From an uncultured Sulfurovum sp. (GTDB lineage Bacteria > Campylobacterota > Campylobacteria > Campylobacterales > Sulfurovaceae), in the NCBI GenBank assembly GCA_913055205.1, contig CAJXJN010000001.1, forward strand, positions 1-64,000: a stretch of 64,000 nucleotides of DNA, in the 5' to 3' direction. The translations under genes were made by a program, and so were the position numbers. Under the pieces are notes generated by a model. The model worked only from the letters and a program-made list of their open reading frames with translations. It was not told the DNA's origin and did no database searches. This document shows, piece by piece, positions 26,902 to 35,320 of the stretch (positions are counted from its first letter, which is position 1; every line of letters starts with the position of its first letter).

Positions 26902-26934
26902 TGTAACCATTTTGTAACCCTTTTCTTTTATACT
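26902..26934 (+). promoter_or_regulatory. Pho box and promoter of the porin gene
   Basis: TGTAACC at 26902-26908 and 26913-26919 are direct repeats spaced 11 bp start to start. TATACT (26929-26934) follows after 9 nt, the geometry of PhoB-type activation replacing the -35 box. Confidence 0.75.
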
Positions 26935-26965
26935 TTCGCCATCAAAATAAAACAAGGAAGAAAAA

Positions 26966-28165
26966 ATGAAAAAAATCCTACTCTCAACTGTGGCTGTAGC
27001 AACATTGGCAACAGCTGCGACTGCAAGTACAAGTTCAGAGCTTGCAACACTTAAAGCACAAATGGCAGCAATGATGAAAAAGATAGATTCATTAGAGGCA
27101 AAACAGGCTAAGGCAGAAAAACAGGCTAATAAAAAGCAAGTAGTTGAAGTTGCCTCTGTTTCTCCGAAAGGAACTTTGGTTAAATCTAAAGTACCAGTAC
27201 TTAAGTTTTCCGGTAAACATTATCTTGGTTTCGTAAGTTCAAAAGCAGAGGGATCAGATAGAGAAAATGCATTTGAGACTAGAAGAAACTACCTTCAAGT
27301 GAAAGGATATTTTGCTGAAGATGCAAAAGATTACTTTAGAATCACACTTGATACTTTCCATAATGATGGTGACGATGGTGAGGATGAAGGAAGTTGGGAA
27401 GTAAGACTTAAGTATGCATATCTTTACTTAGATAATATTCTTCCATATACTGGTGTAGAGATCGGTCAGGCACACAGACCTTGGATCGATAACGAAGAGC
27501 ATGGTGGATGGAATTACCGTTCTATCTCTAAAGTTTTTGTTGAAGCGAGCAATGGTGCACACTTGACAAACTCTGCTGACCTTGGTGTAAACTTTAAAAC
27601 AAAAACTGAGTACTTCTCATCGGAACTTGGTCTCTTTAACGGTGAAGGCTACCATGGTGTAGAAGAGGGTGATGGTTTAAGTGCTGAGTGGAGACTTACC
27701 GGACATATACTTGGCGGAGGTACACATAAAGCGAAAAAGAAAAATACCTATGCTAACGTTTCATTTTTCGGTCAATGGAATGATACAAGCAATAAACATG
27801 GTGATGAAGACTTAAACTGGTATGGAGTTCATGCTGTATATAATCAGCCAGAGTTCCTTTTTGCCGGGCAATATGTAGAAACAGTAGATGCTGCTGATAC
27901 GCTTGGTGGTACGAACTATGCAGGTAAAGGATACTCATTCAATGGTGAATTTAGATTTGCAAAAGATTGGAACCTTATCGGTAGATATGATAATTTTGAA
28001 AAAGATAATTCATACTTTGGTGAGCAAACAACAACTATTGCCGGTGTGACATACAAATACAACAAAAGTGTAGAATTCATAGCCAACTACCTTGGTGAAG
28101 GAAACCTTAAAGATACTGGTGTAGATTCAGATGCTCTAATGTTAACTGCAGAAGTGAACTGGTAA
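26966..28165 (+). CDS. Outer-membrane porin, probably phosphate-selective type
   Basis: The 399-residue protein has a signal peptide (MKKILLSTVAVATLATAATA), then a coiled-coil segment (LATLKAQMAAMMKKIDSLEA), then a beta-barrel-like region ending in a C-terminal tryptophan (LTAEVNW). The arrangement resembles OprP/OprO-type phosphate and polyphosphate porins, which also carry a periplasmic coiled coil. It has its own Pho box and precedes the PiT transporter gene, supporting phosphate uptake across the outer membrane. Substrate is inferred from regulation. Confidence 0.85.
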   Translation: MKKILLSTVAVATLATAATASTSSELATLKAQMAAMMKKIDSLEAKQAKAEKQANKKQVVEVASVSPKGTLVKSKVPVLKFSGKHYLGFVSSKAEGSDRENAFETRRNYLQVKGYFAEDAKDYFRITLDTFHNDGDDGEDEGSWEVRLKYAYLYLDNILPYTGVEIGQAHRPWIDNEEHGGWNYRSISKVFVEASNGAHLTNSADLGVNFKTKTEYFSSELGLFNGEGYHGVEEGDGLSAEWRLTGHILGGGTHKAKKKNTYANVSFFGQWNDTSNKHGDEDLNWYGVHAVYNQPEFLFAGQYVETVDAADTLGGTNYAGKGYSFNGEFRFAKDWNLIGRYDNFEKDNSYFGEQTTTIAGVTYKYNKSVEFIANYLGEGNLKDTGVDSDALMLTAEVNW

Positions 28166-28194
28166 TTAACGTCTAAAATTTTATGTAAACTCCT

Positions 28195-28228
28195 AAAGAT
28201 GGGCATTACAGCCCATCTTTCTTCTTTC
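28195..28228 (+). terminator. Rho-independent terminator after the porin gene
   Basis: A 10-bp perfect stem AAAGATGGGC/GCCCATCTTT with loop ATTACA is followed by a T/C-rich run. Confidence 0.8.
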
Positions 28229-28257
28229 TCCTCCTTACTTTTACTATCAAAATAATT

Positions 28258-28302
28258 TAGTTACAATTTGGTAACAAAAATGTAATACTTTTTTTTTATA
28301 CT
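28258..28302 (+). promoter_or_regulatory. Pho box (three repeats) and promoter of the PiT gene
   Basis: TAGTTAC, TGGTAAC and ATGTAAT start at 28258, 28269 and 28280, an exact 11-bp period. TATACT lies at 28297-28302, 10 nt after the last repeat. Confidence 0.7.
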
Positions 28303-28328
28303 TCGTAAATTTTTTTCAAGGATAAAGA

Positions 28329-29870
28329 ATGAACAACACATTTAAGATGATACTGGGTGCAGGTTTTGCTGTAGCTGTGGCTTTTTATGCAAATGGCATC
28401 ATAGGGCAGGCAACACATGGAGGATTTCTAGTCCTTGCAGCCGTATTTGGTGCCTATATGGCGATGAATATAGGGGCAAATGATGTGGCGAACAACGTAG
28501 GACCTGCTGTAGGTTCCGGTGCATTGACCATAGGCGGGGCTATTGTGATCGCTTCTATTTTTGAAGCTTCCGGAGCACTTATTGCCGGTGGTGATGTTGT
28601 GGGAACGATCAAAAAAGGGATCATTGATCCTTCTGCATTTGGCGGTGATCCGATGCTTTTTGTCTATGCTATGTCCGCAGCGCTTCTTTCTGCAGCACTT
28701 TGGTTGAACCTTGCCACATGGCTTAAGGCACCTGTCTCTACAACACACTCTATTGTCGGTGGTGTACTTGGCGGTGGTATCGCTGCGGGTGGTTTTGCCA
28801 TTGTCTCCTGGGGGACGATGGGTAAGATCGCAGCTTCATGGGTGATCTCTCCGGTACTTGGCGGTGTGATCGCTGCAATATTCCTTTATGTGATAAAGTC
28901 TCAGATCCTTTACAAAGAAGATAAACTTGCAGCTGCAAAGAAGATCGTACCTATTCTTGTTTCCTTGATGGCAGCAGCATTTATTACCTATCTGACAGTA
29001 AAGGGACTTAAAAAAGTATGGCCTGTGATCGTAGATACATTGAGCTTTCTGCCGCAAACTAAAAAACCTACTTTTATAGTAGCTCTACTCTTTGGTTTGA
29101 TCGGTGCGATGATTACTTTTGTTGTTGTAAAGCCCAAAATTTCTAAAAAAATAATGGGTATGGAAAACTCTAGAGAAGCGCTTAATATTCTTTTTACGAT
29201 ACCACTTATTTTTGCAGCAGCATTGTTAAGTTTTGCACATGGTGCAAACGATGTTGCCAATGCTGTAGGACCTTTGGCTGCAGTAAATGATGCACTGACT
29301 CACCTTACTGTTGCTAAAAAAGCTGCTATTCCATTGTGGGTCATGGTTGTTGGTGGTGTGGGTATCTCTATTGGTTTGGCACTTTTTGGTCCAAGACTTA
29401 TCAGAACTGTAGGGTCAGAGATCACTGAGCTTGATCAGATGAGAGCCTTTTCCATTATGATGGCTGCAGCGATCACTGTGGTTATCGCTTCACAGCTTGG
29501 ATTGCCTGTTTCATCTACGCATATTGCTGTTGGAGCTATCTTTGGTGTTGGATTCCTTAGAGAGTGGTTGGACAGTAAAGCAATGGGAGAGAAGCAACAA
29601 AAGCTTAAAATAGAAGTAGATAAGCATACTAAACTCAAACAAGAGTTGTCAGAGCTGAAAACTGAAGAGGACTATAAGAGACAAGTTGAGTTGATGGAGT
29701 CTTTGAAAATACAAAAGAAAAAGGTAAAAAGTCTTAAAAGATCATTACGTGAGAACTATGTGAAGCGTGGAATGGTGAAAAAAATTGTTGCGGCATGGGT
29801 TATTACCGTACCTGCTGCGGCTGTACTTTCTGCGATCATTTTCTTTGTACTTAAAGGTTTTGCTGCATAA
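28329..29870 (+). CDS. Inorganic phosphate transporter, PiT family
   Basis: The 513-residue inner-membrane protein has the two PiT signature halves, AMNIGANDVANNVGPAVGSG and AHGANDVANAVGPLAA, each in a hydrophobic repeat. A long charged cytoplasmic segment (residues about 420-475, lysine/glutamate-rich coiled coil) precedes the last helix. PiT carriers move phosphate with a proton or sodium gradient. Usually PiT is constitutive; here it is preceded by a Pho box, so it is probably starvation-induced. Confidence 0.95.
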   Translation: MNNTFKMILGAGFAVAVAFYANGIIGQATHGGFLVLAAVFGAYMAMNIGANDVANNVGPAVGSGALTIGGAIVIASIFEASGALIAGGDVVGTIKKGIIDPSAFGGDPMLFVYAMSAALLSAALWLNLATWLKAPVSTTHSIVGGVLGGGIAAGGFAIVSWGTMGKIAASWVISPVLGGVIAAIFLYVIKSQILYKEDKLAAAKKIVPILVSLMAAAFITYLTVKGLKKVWPVIVDTLSFLPQTKKPTFIVALLFGLIGAMITFVVVKPKISKKIMGMENSREALNILFTIPLIFAAALLSFAHGANDVANAVGPLAAVNDALTHLTVAKKAAIPLWVMVVGGVGISIGLALFGPRLIRTVGSEITELDQMRAFSIMMAAAITVVIASQLGLPVSSTHIAVGAIFGVGFLREWLDSKAMGEKQQKLKIEVDKHTKLKQELSELKTEEDYKRQVELMESLKIQKKKVKSLKRSLRENYVKRGMVKKIVAAWVITVPAAAVLSAIIFFVLKGFAA

Positions 29871-29894
29871 TATTAGCTTTATAGTATGTTTGCA

Positions 29895-29910
29895 TGGGCA
29901 TTGCTGCCCA
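29895..29910 (+). terminator. Hairpin after the PiT gene
   Basis: TGGGCA/TGCCCA stem with loop TTGC, 25 nt after the stop. There is no strong T-run. Confidence 0.45.
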
Positions 29911-29957
29911 CCTTGAAATTTCTACTCAATACTCCTCATTCTTTATATCACCCAAAT

Positions 29958-30120
29958 CTCAAAATAGAAAAAAACATTGGCAACAACCATGATATTCATG
30001 GACATCGGGAAAAACCATCATCGAACCTGCGGGTACAACTTAAATTTTTCTCAAAGCCCATAAACACAAGCGTTGTCAATACTGTAAATTTCTATTTCGG
30101 GATTTGGAATGTAATCAAAA
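29958..30120 (+). pseudogene. Possible remnant of a calcineurin-like phosphoesterase
   Basis: One frame reads NNHDIHGHREKP and then INTSVVNTVNFYFGIWNVIK. This resembles the end of calcineurin-like phosphoesterases, which have a GHxH-type motif followed by an IN(V)SVE-NFYP-like C-terminus. No start, ribosome site or N-terminal metal motifs are present. The evidence is short and suggestive only. The regulator promoter starts at its end. Confidence 0.3.
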
Positions 30121-30145
30121 TGTTATCAATAAATATTACTATAGT
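30110..30145 (+). promoter_or_regulatory. Pho box and promoter of the interrupted regulator
   Basis: TGTAATC (30110-30116) and TGTTATC (30121-30127) are spaced 11 bp. TACTAT (30137-30142) or TATAGT (30140-30145) serves as -10. The ATG at 30149 follows within a few bases, so the mRNA would be leaderless. Confidence 0.6.
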
Positions 30146-30148
30146 ACT

Positions 30149-30832
30149 ATGGAAAATAAAAATATAGAAATTGTAATTATCGAAGATGAAGAAGATATTT
30201 TAGAGTTAGTTGAATATCATCTTTCTAAAGAAGGATATGAAGTCTCAGGCTTCCTCTCCATAGAGAATGTAGAGTAGTTCTTAGAAGAAGAGAACCCTTC
30301 CCTTATGATAGTGGATCGTAACCTTCCTGGTGTAGAAGGGAGTGAGTTTATTGCCTATTTAAGAGAGCAGGGTTATAAGATCCCTGTTATCTTCCTTACA
30401 GCAAGAGATAAAGACAGTGACCTGGAAGAGGGCTTCAACAGAGGTGCTGATGACTATATGACAAAACCTTTTAAGCCTAAAGAGTTACTGCTTCGTGTAT
30501 CAGCGCTCCTCAGAAGAAGCGGTGTCCAGGCAAGTGATAAAGTAAAACACCGTGATATAGTACTCGATATGCATCAGCATATTCTAAGCATAGAAGGCAA
30601 ACCTATAGAACTTACCAATCTGGAGTTCAGACTGCTATATACTTTCATCAAAAACCCTCATCAAGCTCTTGACAGAGATTTTTTAAGAGATGAGGTGTGG
30701 GGTGATGACAGTGTAGATTTTCATGACAAGACCATCAATGTGGCGATGAACCGTCTCAAAAAGAAGATAGATCCAAGCGGAGAGAAGGAGTATATTGCTC
30801 CTGTGTGGGGTATTGGATATAAGTTAGTTTAA
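30149..30832 (+). pseudogene. PhoB-like response regulator with an in-frame stop
   Basis: The frame from the ATG at 30149 reads like the intact regulator at 36023 but has TAG at 30275-30277 (codon 43), where the paralogue has CAG for glutamine. After the stop it continues as DRNLPG (phospho-acceptor region), a TKPFKPKELLLRV segment and an OmpR-type DNA-binding domain (TNLEFRLLYTFIKNP ... VWGIGYKLV). Restart at 30305 would lack the acidic pocket residues in IIEDEED. A single C-to-T change explains the stop. Function is doubtful unless the stop is read through or wrong. Confidence 0.85.
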
Positions 30833-31180
30833 TTTTTTCTTCTTCAATCTGGTAGGTGAATACTGTACAGCAAGTATCCTAAAGATGAAAAATATAAAAA
30901 TAACAAAGAGTAAAAAGAGTATATCCTCATAAGGCTTTTTGGGAAGTGCTGTTAAGATGATGACATCTCTGGTTAAAAAGATGATGAAAACATCCAGGAC
31001 ATAACGTAAGCGCAATCTTTTCTTTTCTATAAATTCTGCCACCATTTTTACCACTTCAATGATAACAATAAACTCCAAAAGTAGAATAATCGCCTTATAG
31101 AATGGATAATGTGTGAGTAGGATAGTGATAAATATCACCGAAGCCAGGAGTAGTTCGTAATTTTTCTTGATTAAATTCAT
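30824..31180 (-). CDS. psiE: PsiE-like phosphate-starvation membrane protein
   Basis: The protein has 118 residues from the ATG at 31180 (MNLIKKNYELLLASVIFITI); a longer start at 31219 would lie in the Pho box region. Four hydrophobic segments and the central EVVKMVAEFIEKKRLRLRYV region fit the PsiE family, whose function is unknown beyond starvation induction. It overlaps the end of the interrupted regulator tail to tail by 9 nt. A minus-strand Pho box (31218-31201) precedes it. Confidence 0.75.
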   Translation of the reverse strand: MNLIKKNYELLLASVIFITILLTHYPFYKAIILLLEFIVIIEVVKMVAEFIEKKRLRLRYVLDVFIIFLTRDVIILTALPKKPYEDILFLLFVIFIFFIFRILAVQYSPTRLKKKKLN

Positions 31181-31185
31181 GTGAA

Positions 31186-31218
31186 ATTTTATCTTCAATC
31201 TGTAACAAGTTGATAACA
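31186..31218 (-). promoter_or_regulatory. Pho box and promoter of psiE
   Basis: On the minus strand TGTTATC and TGTTACA (31218-31201) are spaced 11 bp, and TAAAAT (31191-31186) lies 9 nt further on. This is the mirror arrangement of the pstS Pho box, six bases away. Confidence 0.65.
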
Positions 31219-31224
31219 CTTTCT

Positions 31225-31257
31225 TGTAACCAAAATGTTTCCAAGTTGTCCTATACT
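31225..31257 (+). promoter_or_regulatory. Pho box and promoter of pstS
   Basis: TGTAACC (31225-31231) and TGTTTCC (31236-31242) are spaced 11 bp, with a partial third repeat TGTCC at 31247. TATACT is at 31252-31257. The predicted start near 31264 gives a leader of about 265 nt before pstS. Confidence 0.75.
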
Positions 31258-31280
31258 TTCGAAATCCAAAAGGAATGATA

Positions 31281-31465
31281 GGGGCTCTAGTACCCTTCCC
31301 ACTAAGGCAAACTCATTTCACCCTACGGGCGATAAGAAAAAGGCACATCTATGGCGTTAGATTTTTTTGAATTAGCTACGGCTAGTCCTGTAAAAATCTG
31401 CCTTGTACCTGTACCTTTTTCTTATCGTTAAAATAGTGTGTACTTAATGGGAGGGGTACTAGTGT
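31281..31465 (+). ncRNA. Long structured leader RNA upstream of pstS
   Basis: Nested complementarity defines a rod. The outer stem is CTAGTACCC-TCCCA (31288-31302) with TGGGAGGGGTACTAG (31448-31462). The inner stem is CGATAAGAAAAAGG (31330-31343) with CCTTTTTCTTATCG (31414-31427). Further in are AGATTTTT (31359-31366) with AAAAATCT (31392-31399) and an apical stem ATTAGC/GCTAGT closed by a UACG tetraloop (31371-31386). Unpaired stretches separate outer and inner stems, an outline like 6S RNA. No coding frame fits. It could be a regulatory leader or a processed small RNA. Confidence 0.5.
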
Positions 31466-31529
31466 TGCAAAGTTGACTCAAAGAGTAAACTTTCATACAC
31501 CTGACCTCAAACAATACAAAGGAAAACAA

Positions 31530-32531
31530 ATGACATTGAAAAAGATTATCACTGCAGCTGTTGCAGCATCTGTTGCTTTGACTGCTGTAAATGCAGATGA
31601 ACTTAAAGGTAGAGGTGCATCTTTCCCCGGTCCGGTTTATAAAGCTTGGACAGCTGAGTATTTCGCAGCTACAGGTAAAAAAGTGAACTATACGCCAACA
31701 GGTTCCGGTGATGGTATCAAGTCTATTAAAAAAAGAATGGTAGATTTTGCCGGTTCAGACAAACCGCTTAAGCCAAAAAAACTAAGAGATGCTAAACTTT
31801 ATATGTTTCCTTCAGTAGTAGGATCCATTGTCCTTGCCTATAATATTGATGGTGTAAAAGACGGTGAACTCAAGCTTTCACGTGCAGCGATCGATGCGAT
31901 CTTTACAGGAAAAGCAAGTTTCTGGGATGATGCTGTGATCACTAAAGAGAATGCCGGTCTTAAACTTCCGCATGAGCCTATTACCGTAGCAGTAAGAGCA
32001 GACAAATCCGGTACAACATTCAACTTTACATACTTTTTAAATAAGATCAATCCAGAGTTCAAAGTAAGCAAAAAACCAACCTGGAAAGTATCTAAAGTGG
32101 TTGCAGGTAAATCAAACTCAGGTGTATCGGCAAATATCCAGCAGATCAAAAACTCTATTGGTTACATTGAGTACTCATATAAAATTAAATTAGGCCTTCC
32201 GGCAGCACAGGTAGAGAACAAAGAGGGTAAATTCATTAACCCGACAGTTTCATCATTCCAGGATGCAGCGAAGTATGCGACTTGGACTCCAGAGAATGAC
32301 TTCTATGCAGTGATCGGTGACCCGGCAGGTGCTACATCGTACCCTATCGTAGCGGCAACATTCATCCTTCTTCCTGAAGAGAAAGCTGAGACAAACAAAC
32401 AAGTAACAGCATTTATAGACTGGGCATATACAAATGGTGACAAAGCAGCAGCAGAACTTGGTTATGTTCCACTTCCTGCATCAACTAAAGATGAGATCAG
32501 AAAATATTGGGAAGCAAAGGGTATTAAATAA
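31530..32531 (+). CDS. pstS: Phosphate ABC transporter, periplasmic phosphate-binding protein
   Basis: The protein has 333 residues from the ATG at 31530, chosen for the AAAGGAAAA ribosome site and the signal peptide (MTLKKIITAAVAASVALTAV). Phosphate-binding motifs are visible in GRGASFPGPVYKAW, GSGDGIKSI, DFAGSDKPL and RADKSGTTFNFTYFL. It delivers phosphate to PstCAB. It has its own Pho promoter and the long structured leader. Confidence 0.96.
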   Translation: MTLKKIITAAVAASVALTAVNADELKGRGASFPGPVYKAWTAEYFAATGKKVNYTPTGSGDGIKSIKKRMVDFAGSDKPLKPKKLRDAKLYMFPSVVGSIVLAYNIDGVKDGELKLSRAAIDAIFTGKASFWDDAVITKENAGLKLPHEPITVAVRADKSGTTFNFTYFLNKINPEFKVSKKPTWKVSKVVAGKSNSGVSANIQQIKNSIGYIEYSYKIKLGLPAAQVENKEGKFINPTVSSFQDAAKYATWTPENDFYAVIGDPAGATSYPIVAATFILLPEEKAETNKQVTAFIDWAYTNGDKAAAELGYVPLPASTKDEIRKYWEAKGIK

Positions 32532-32542
32532 GCTGGCTTACT

Positions 32543-32577
32543 TCTAACGCAACCAGTTGCGTGAGCCTGCTGCTGAA
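32543..32577 (+). terminator. Hairpin between pstS and pstC
   Basis: ACGCAAC/GTTGCGT around a CA loop, flanked by complementary GGCT/AGCC, forms a stable hairpin just after pstS. It has no T-run and may attenuate read-through or protect the pstS mRNA. A GGAGC-TTT-GCTTC hairpin follows at 32649-32661. Confidence 0.5.
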
Positions 32578-32678
32578 GTAAACTCAGTGTTAACAATCAA
32601 AATTTGATAAAGGTGCTAAAATGCACGTTTATAAATTTTGACACTACTGGAGCTTTGCTTCATGCGCGTCCTAATGAT

Positions 32679-32721
32679 GGTTATCAAAATGTTACCAATT
32701 TGTAATAAAATCGCGTAATTT
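32679..32721 (+). promoter_or_regulatory. Pho box (three repeats) and promoter of pstC
   Basis: GGTTATC, TGTTACC and TGTAATA begin at 32679, 32690 and 32701, an exact 11-bp period. TAATTT (32716-32721) is a weak -10 at the same spacing as in the other boxes. So pstCAB-phoU has its own starvation promoter. Confidence 0.65.
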
Positions 32722-32737
32722 TTAGTAAAGGTCGCAT

Positions 32738-33595
32738 ATGATGGGTGGAAAACTTTTTAGAAACTTCTCCTTTTTTTCAGCAACACTTTCCTTTTTTCTT
32801 CTTGTAGGTATCTTTGCGATACTCTTTACTTATGCACAAGAATCGATGCATGAGTTTGGATTTGACTTCCTTTTCAATGGGACTTGGGAGGCAGATGAAG
32901 ATGATGAAGGTGGGATTTTTGGTGGGTTTATCCCCATCATTGGTACACTGTTAAGTACGATTATCGCAATGGTCATTGCAACACCGTTGGCAATGGGAAT
33001 TGCTATCTTTCTTACTGAGATCGCTTCAGAAGCTATTGCAAAACCTGTCTCAATCGCAATTGAACTACTTGCTGCTATTCCAAGTATCATTTATGGGATG
33101 TGGGGGCTTTTTTATTTTGCTCCTATTGTTCAATCCACAGTTGGAGGGAACGGTGTTGGATTACTGACAGCAGGTATCGTGCTTGCGATCATGATCATTC
33201 CTTTTATGGCAGCCATTACAAGAGATTCGATGAATACGACACCGTTGGTACTTAAAGAGTCTGCATATGCTATGGGTGCTACCAAGTTTGAAGTGATCAA
33301 AGATGTGATTATGCCTTACTCCAAAGGTGGGATCATCGGTTCTATTATTTTGGCACTTGGGAGGGCTTTGGGTGAGACGATGGCAGTAGCATTCCTTATA
33401 GGTTCTGTGATGAGTATTCCTCGTAATATCACAGATCCTACGACTTCTATCCCGGTACTTTTGGCAAACAACTTTGCTGAAGCACAAGATTTGGAGATGA
33501 GTAGTATGTACTACTTGGCACTGATCCTTTTTGTAGTAAGTTTCTTTATTATTACCATAGCAAAATTCTATTTTCTTGGCAGAAAAGTAAAGTAA
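32738..33595 (+). CDS. pstC: Phosphate ABC transporter permease PstC
   Basis: The 285-residue permease has six hydrophobic segments and the EAA loop region ESAYAMGATKFEVIKDVIMP. It forms the inner-membrane channel with PstA. The start is ATGATG; 32741 is an alternative. It is 10 nt before pstA. Confidence 0.95.
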   Translation: MMGGKLFRNFSFFSATLSFFLLVGIFAILFTYAQESMHEFGFDFLFNGTWEADEDDEGGIFGGFIPIIGTLLSTIIAMVIATPLAMGIAIFLTEIASEAIAKPVSIAIELLAAIPSIIYGMWGLFYFAPIVQSTVGGNGVGLLTAGIVLAIMIIPFMAAITRDSMNTTPLVLKESAYAMGATKFEVIKDVIMPYSKGGIIGSIILALGRALGETMAVAFLIGSVMSIPRNITDPTTSIPVLLANNFAEAQDLEMSSMYYLALILFVVSFFIITIAKFYFLGRKVK

Positions 33596-33605
33596 GGGGC
33601 AGTTT

Positions 33606-34415
33606 ATGAATAGATTATTACTCAATAAAATTATACTTATTCTCTCAACGCTCTCCGCAGTGATTGGGATCGGTTTTCTTTTTTGGATACTTGCGACACT
33701 CAGCTATAAAGGCATTACAAGCATCCACTGGAGTACATTTACCCATGACCTTGTAAAAGGTGGAATAAGAAACCTGTTGGTCGGGCAGTTTACCATGGCT
33801 ATCTTGGCAAGTGCATTGGCTGTACCTGTAGGGATGATGGCAGGTATCTATCTCAGAGAGTATGGACATGGCAGCAAGTTAGCCTCTGTGATACGAAACC
33901 TCAGTGATGTGATGATGTCAGCGCCTTCCATCGTCATCGGCGTCTTTGTGTTTGCATTGCTGGTTGATCCTTTTGGCGGCTACAATGGTTATGCAGGTAT
34001 CGTGGCACTCTCTATCATGATGATACCTATTATCATCTCAACGACTGACAATATGTTGGCACTCGTACCTAAGGAGTTAAGAGAAGCAGGGATCGCGCTT
34101 GGTGGGAGTAAACATAAAATTATCTTGCAGATCGTTGTGAAGGCAGCCAAAGTGGGTATTACCACGGGTGTGCTGCTTTCGTTTGCAAGGATTATCGGTG
34201 AAACGGCTCCGCTGCTCTTTACGTCAGCCAATAACCAGTTCTTTACGATGGACTTGACAGGGCAGTTCCCTTCACTCACCGTAAGTATCTATAACCTTGC
34301 AACGTACCCGGATGAGGCAAGCAGGGAGTTGGCTTGGGCGGCTTCATTTATATTGACAATGATCGTACTGTGTATTAACCTTATCGGTCGATATGCAATA
34401 AGAAATAAAAAGTAA
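33606..34415 (+). CDS. pstA: Phosphate ABC transporter permease PstA
   Basis: The 269-residue permease has six hydrophobic segments and the EAA loop REAGIALGGSKHKIILQIVV, and AGIYLREYGHGSKLAS near helix 2, typical of PstA. It lies 9 nt before pstB. Confidence 0.95.
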   Translation: MNRLLLNKIILILSTLSAVIGIGFLFWILATLSYKGITSIHWSTFTHDLVKGGIRNLLVGQFTMAILASALAVPVGMMAGIYLREYGHGSKLASVIRNLSDVMMSAPSIVIGVFVFALLVDPFGGYNGYAGIVALSIMMIPIIISTTDNMLALVPKELREAGIALGGSKHKIILQIVVKAAKVGITTGVLLSFARIIGETAPLLFTSANNQFFTMDLTGQFPSLTVSIYNLATYPDEASRELAWAASFILTMIVLCINLIGRYAIRNKK

Positions 34416-34424
34416 GGACGTAGT

Positions 34425-35216
34425 ATGGCAAAAGAGAACTTGGTAATGGAGATCAAAGATTTTTCATTTACGTATGCGGGTGCAGAGAAGCCTTCATTGA
34501 AAAAGATCAATCTTCCTATTGAAGAAAATAAAATTACTGCGATGATAGGTCCAAGCGGCTGTGGTAAATCCACGCTGCTTAGAGCAATGAACCGCATACA
34601 TGACCTTTACCCGGGAAATAAGTATGAAGGAAAGATCAACCTCTATAAAGCAGATGGGAGTAAGCAAAATATCTTAGACATCAAAAAAGAGAATGACTTC
34701 ATCAAACTTCGTCAGGAAGTAGGAATGATCTTTCAAAAGCCTACTCCTTTTCCTATGAGCATTTTTGATAATGTTGCTTATGGACTTAGACTTTCAGGTA
34801 TTAAAAACAGGAGTGAATTGGAAGGACGTGTAGAAAAGGCACTTAAAGGGGCTGCCATTTTGGATGAGACCAAAGACAGACTCAAAGAGAGTGCACTGGG
34901 TATGAGCGGCGGGCAGCAGCAGCGTCTCTGTATCGCCAGAGCAGTTGCACTAAAGCCAAGAGTCCTGCTTTTTGATGAACCAACTTCTGCACTGGATCCC
35001 TTCTCTACCGGAGCCATAGAAGAGCTTATTGCTGAACTCAAAGAAGAGGTGTCAGTAGTCATCGTAACACACAATATGCAACAGGCAAGCCGTTTAAGTG
35101 ACTATACTGCATTTATGTACCTGGGTGACCTGGCGGAGTATGATAAAACAGAGAAGATCTTCCTCAACCCGACACAAAAGTTGACAGAAGATTATATAAC
35201 AGGTAGATTTGGATAG
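34425..35216 (+). CDS. pstB: Phosphate ABC transporter ATP-binding protein PstB
   Basis: The 263-residue ATPase has Walker [10 protein letters not shown], signature [17 protein letters not shown], Walker [13 protein letters not shown], and the PstB-specific [16 protein letters not shown]-loop segment. It powers PstCA. Confidence 0.97.
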   Translation: MAKENLVMEIKDFSFTYAGAEKPSLKKINLPIEENKITAMIGPSGCGKSTLLRAMNRIHDLYPGNKYEGKINLYKADGSKQNILDIKKENDFIKLRQEVGMIFQKPTPFPMSIFDNVAYGLRLSGIKNRSELEGRVEKALKGAAILDETKDRLKESALGMSGGQQQRLCIARAVALKPRVLLFDEPTSALDPFSTGAIEELIAELKEEVSVVIVTHNMQQASRLSDYTAFMYLGDLAEYDKTEKIFLNPTQKLTEDYITGRFG

Positions 35217-35225
35217 ATCTATCAC

Positions 35226-35280
35226 ATTGCCAAGGGCAATGCTTTAGTGAGAGGAATTGTCTTGGAGCTTTGCTTCAAGA
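35226..35280. repeat. Dispersed intergenic element with GGAGC-TTT-GCTTC hairpin
   Basis: The hairpin ATTGCC-AAG-GGCAAT (35226-35240) is followed by GCTTTAGTGAGAGGAATT and a 9-bp hairpin TCTTGGAGC-TTT-GCTTCAAGA (35260-35280; written in parts). The same order of motifs recurs at 60904-60962 before nuoA. Confidence 0.7.
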
Positions 35281-35320
35281 TAAGGAGAAAATATAGATAA
35301 GATTTGGATAAGGAAGAAAT

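Noticed and set aside
29886-30167. 93-residue plus-strand open frame as a whole gene
   Set aside because: It has no ribosome site and runs through a Pho box and promoter. Only a short internal part resembles a protein family, so I list a remnant instead.
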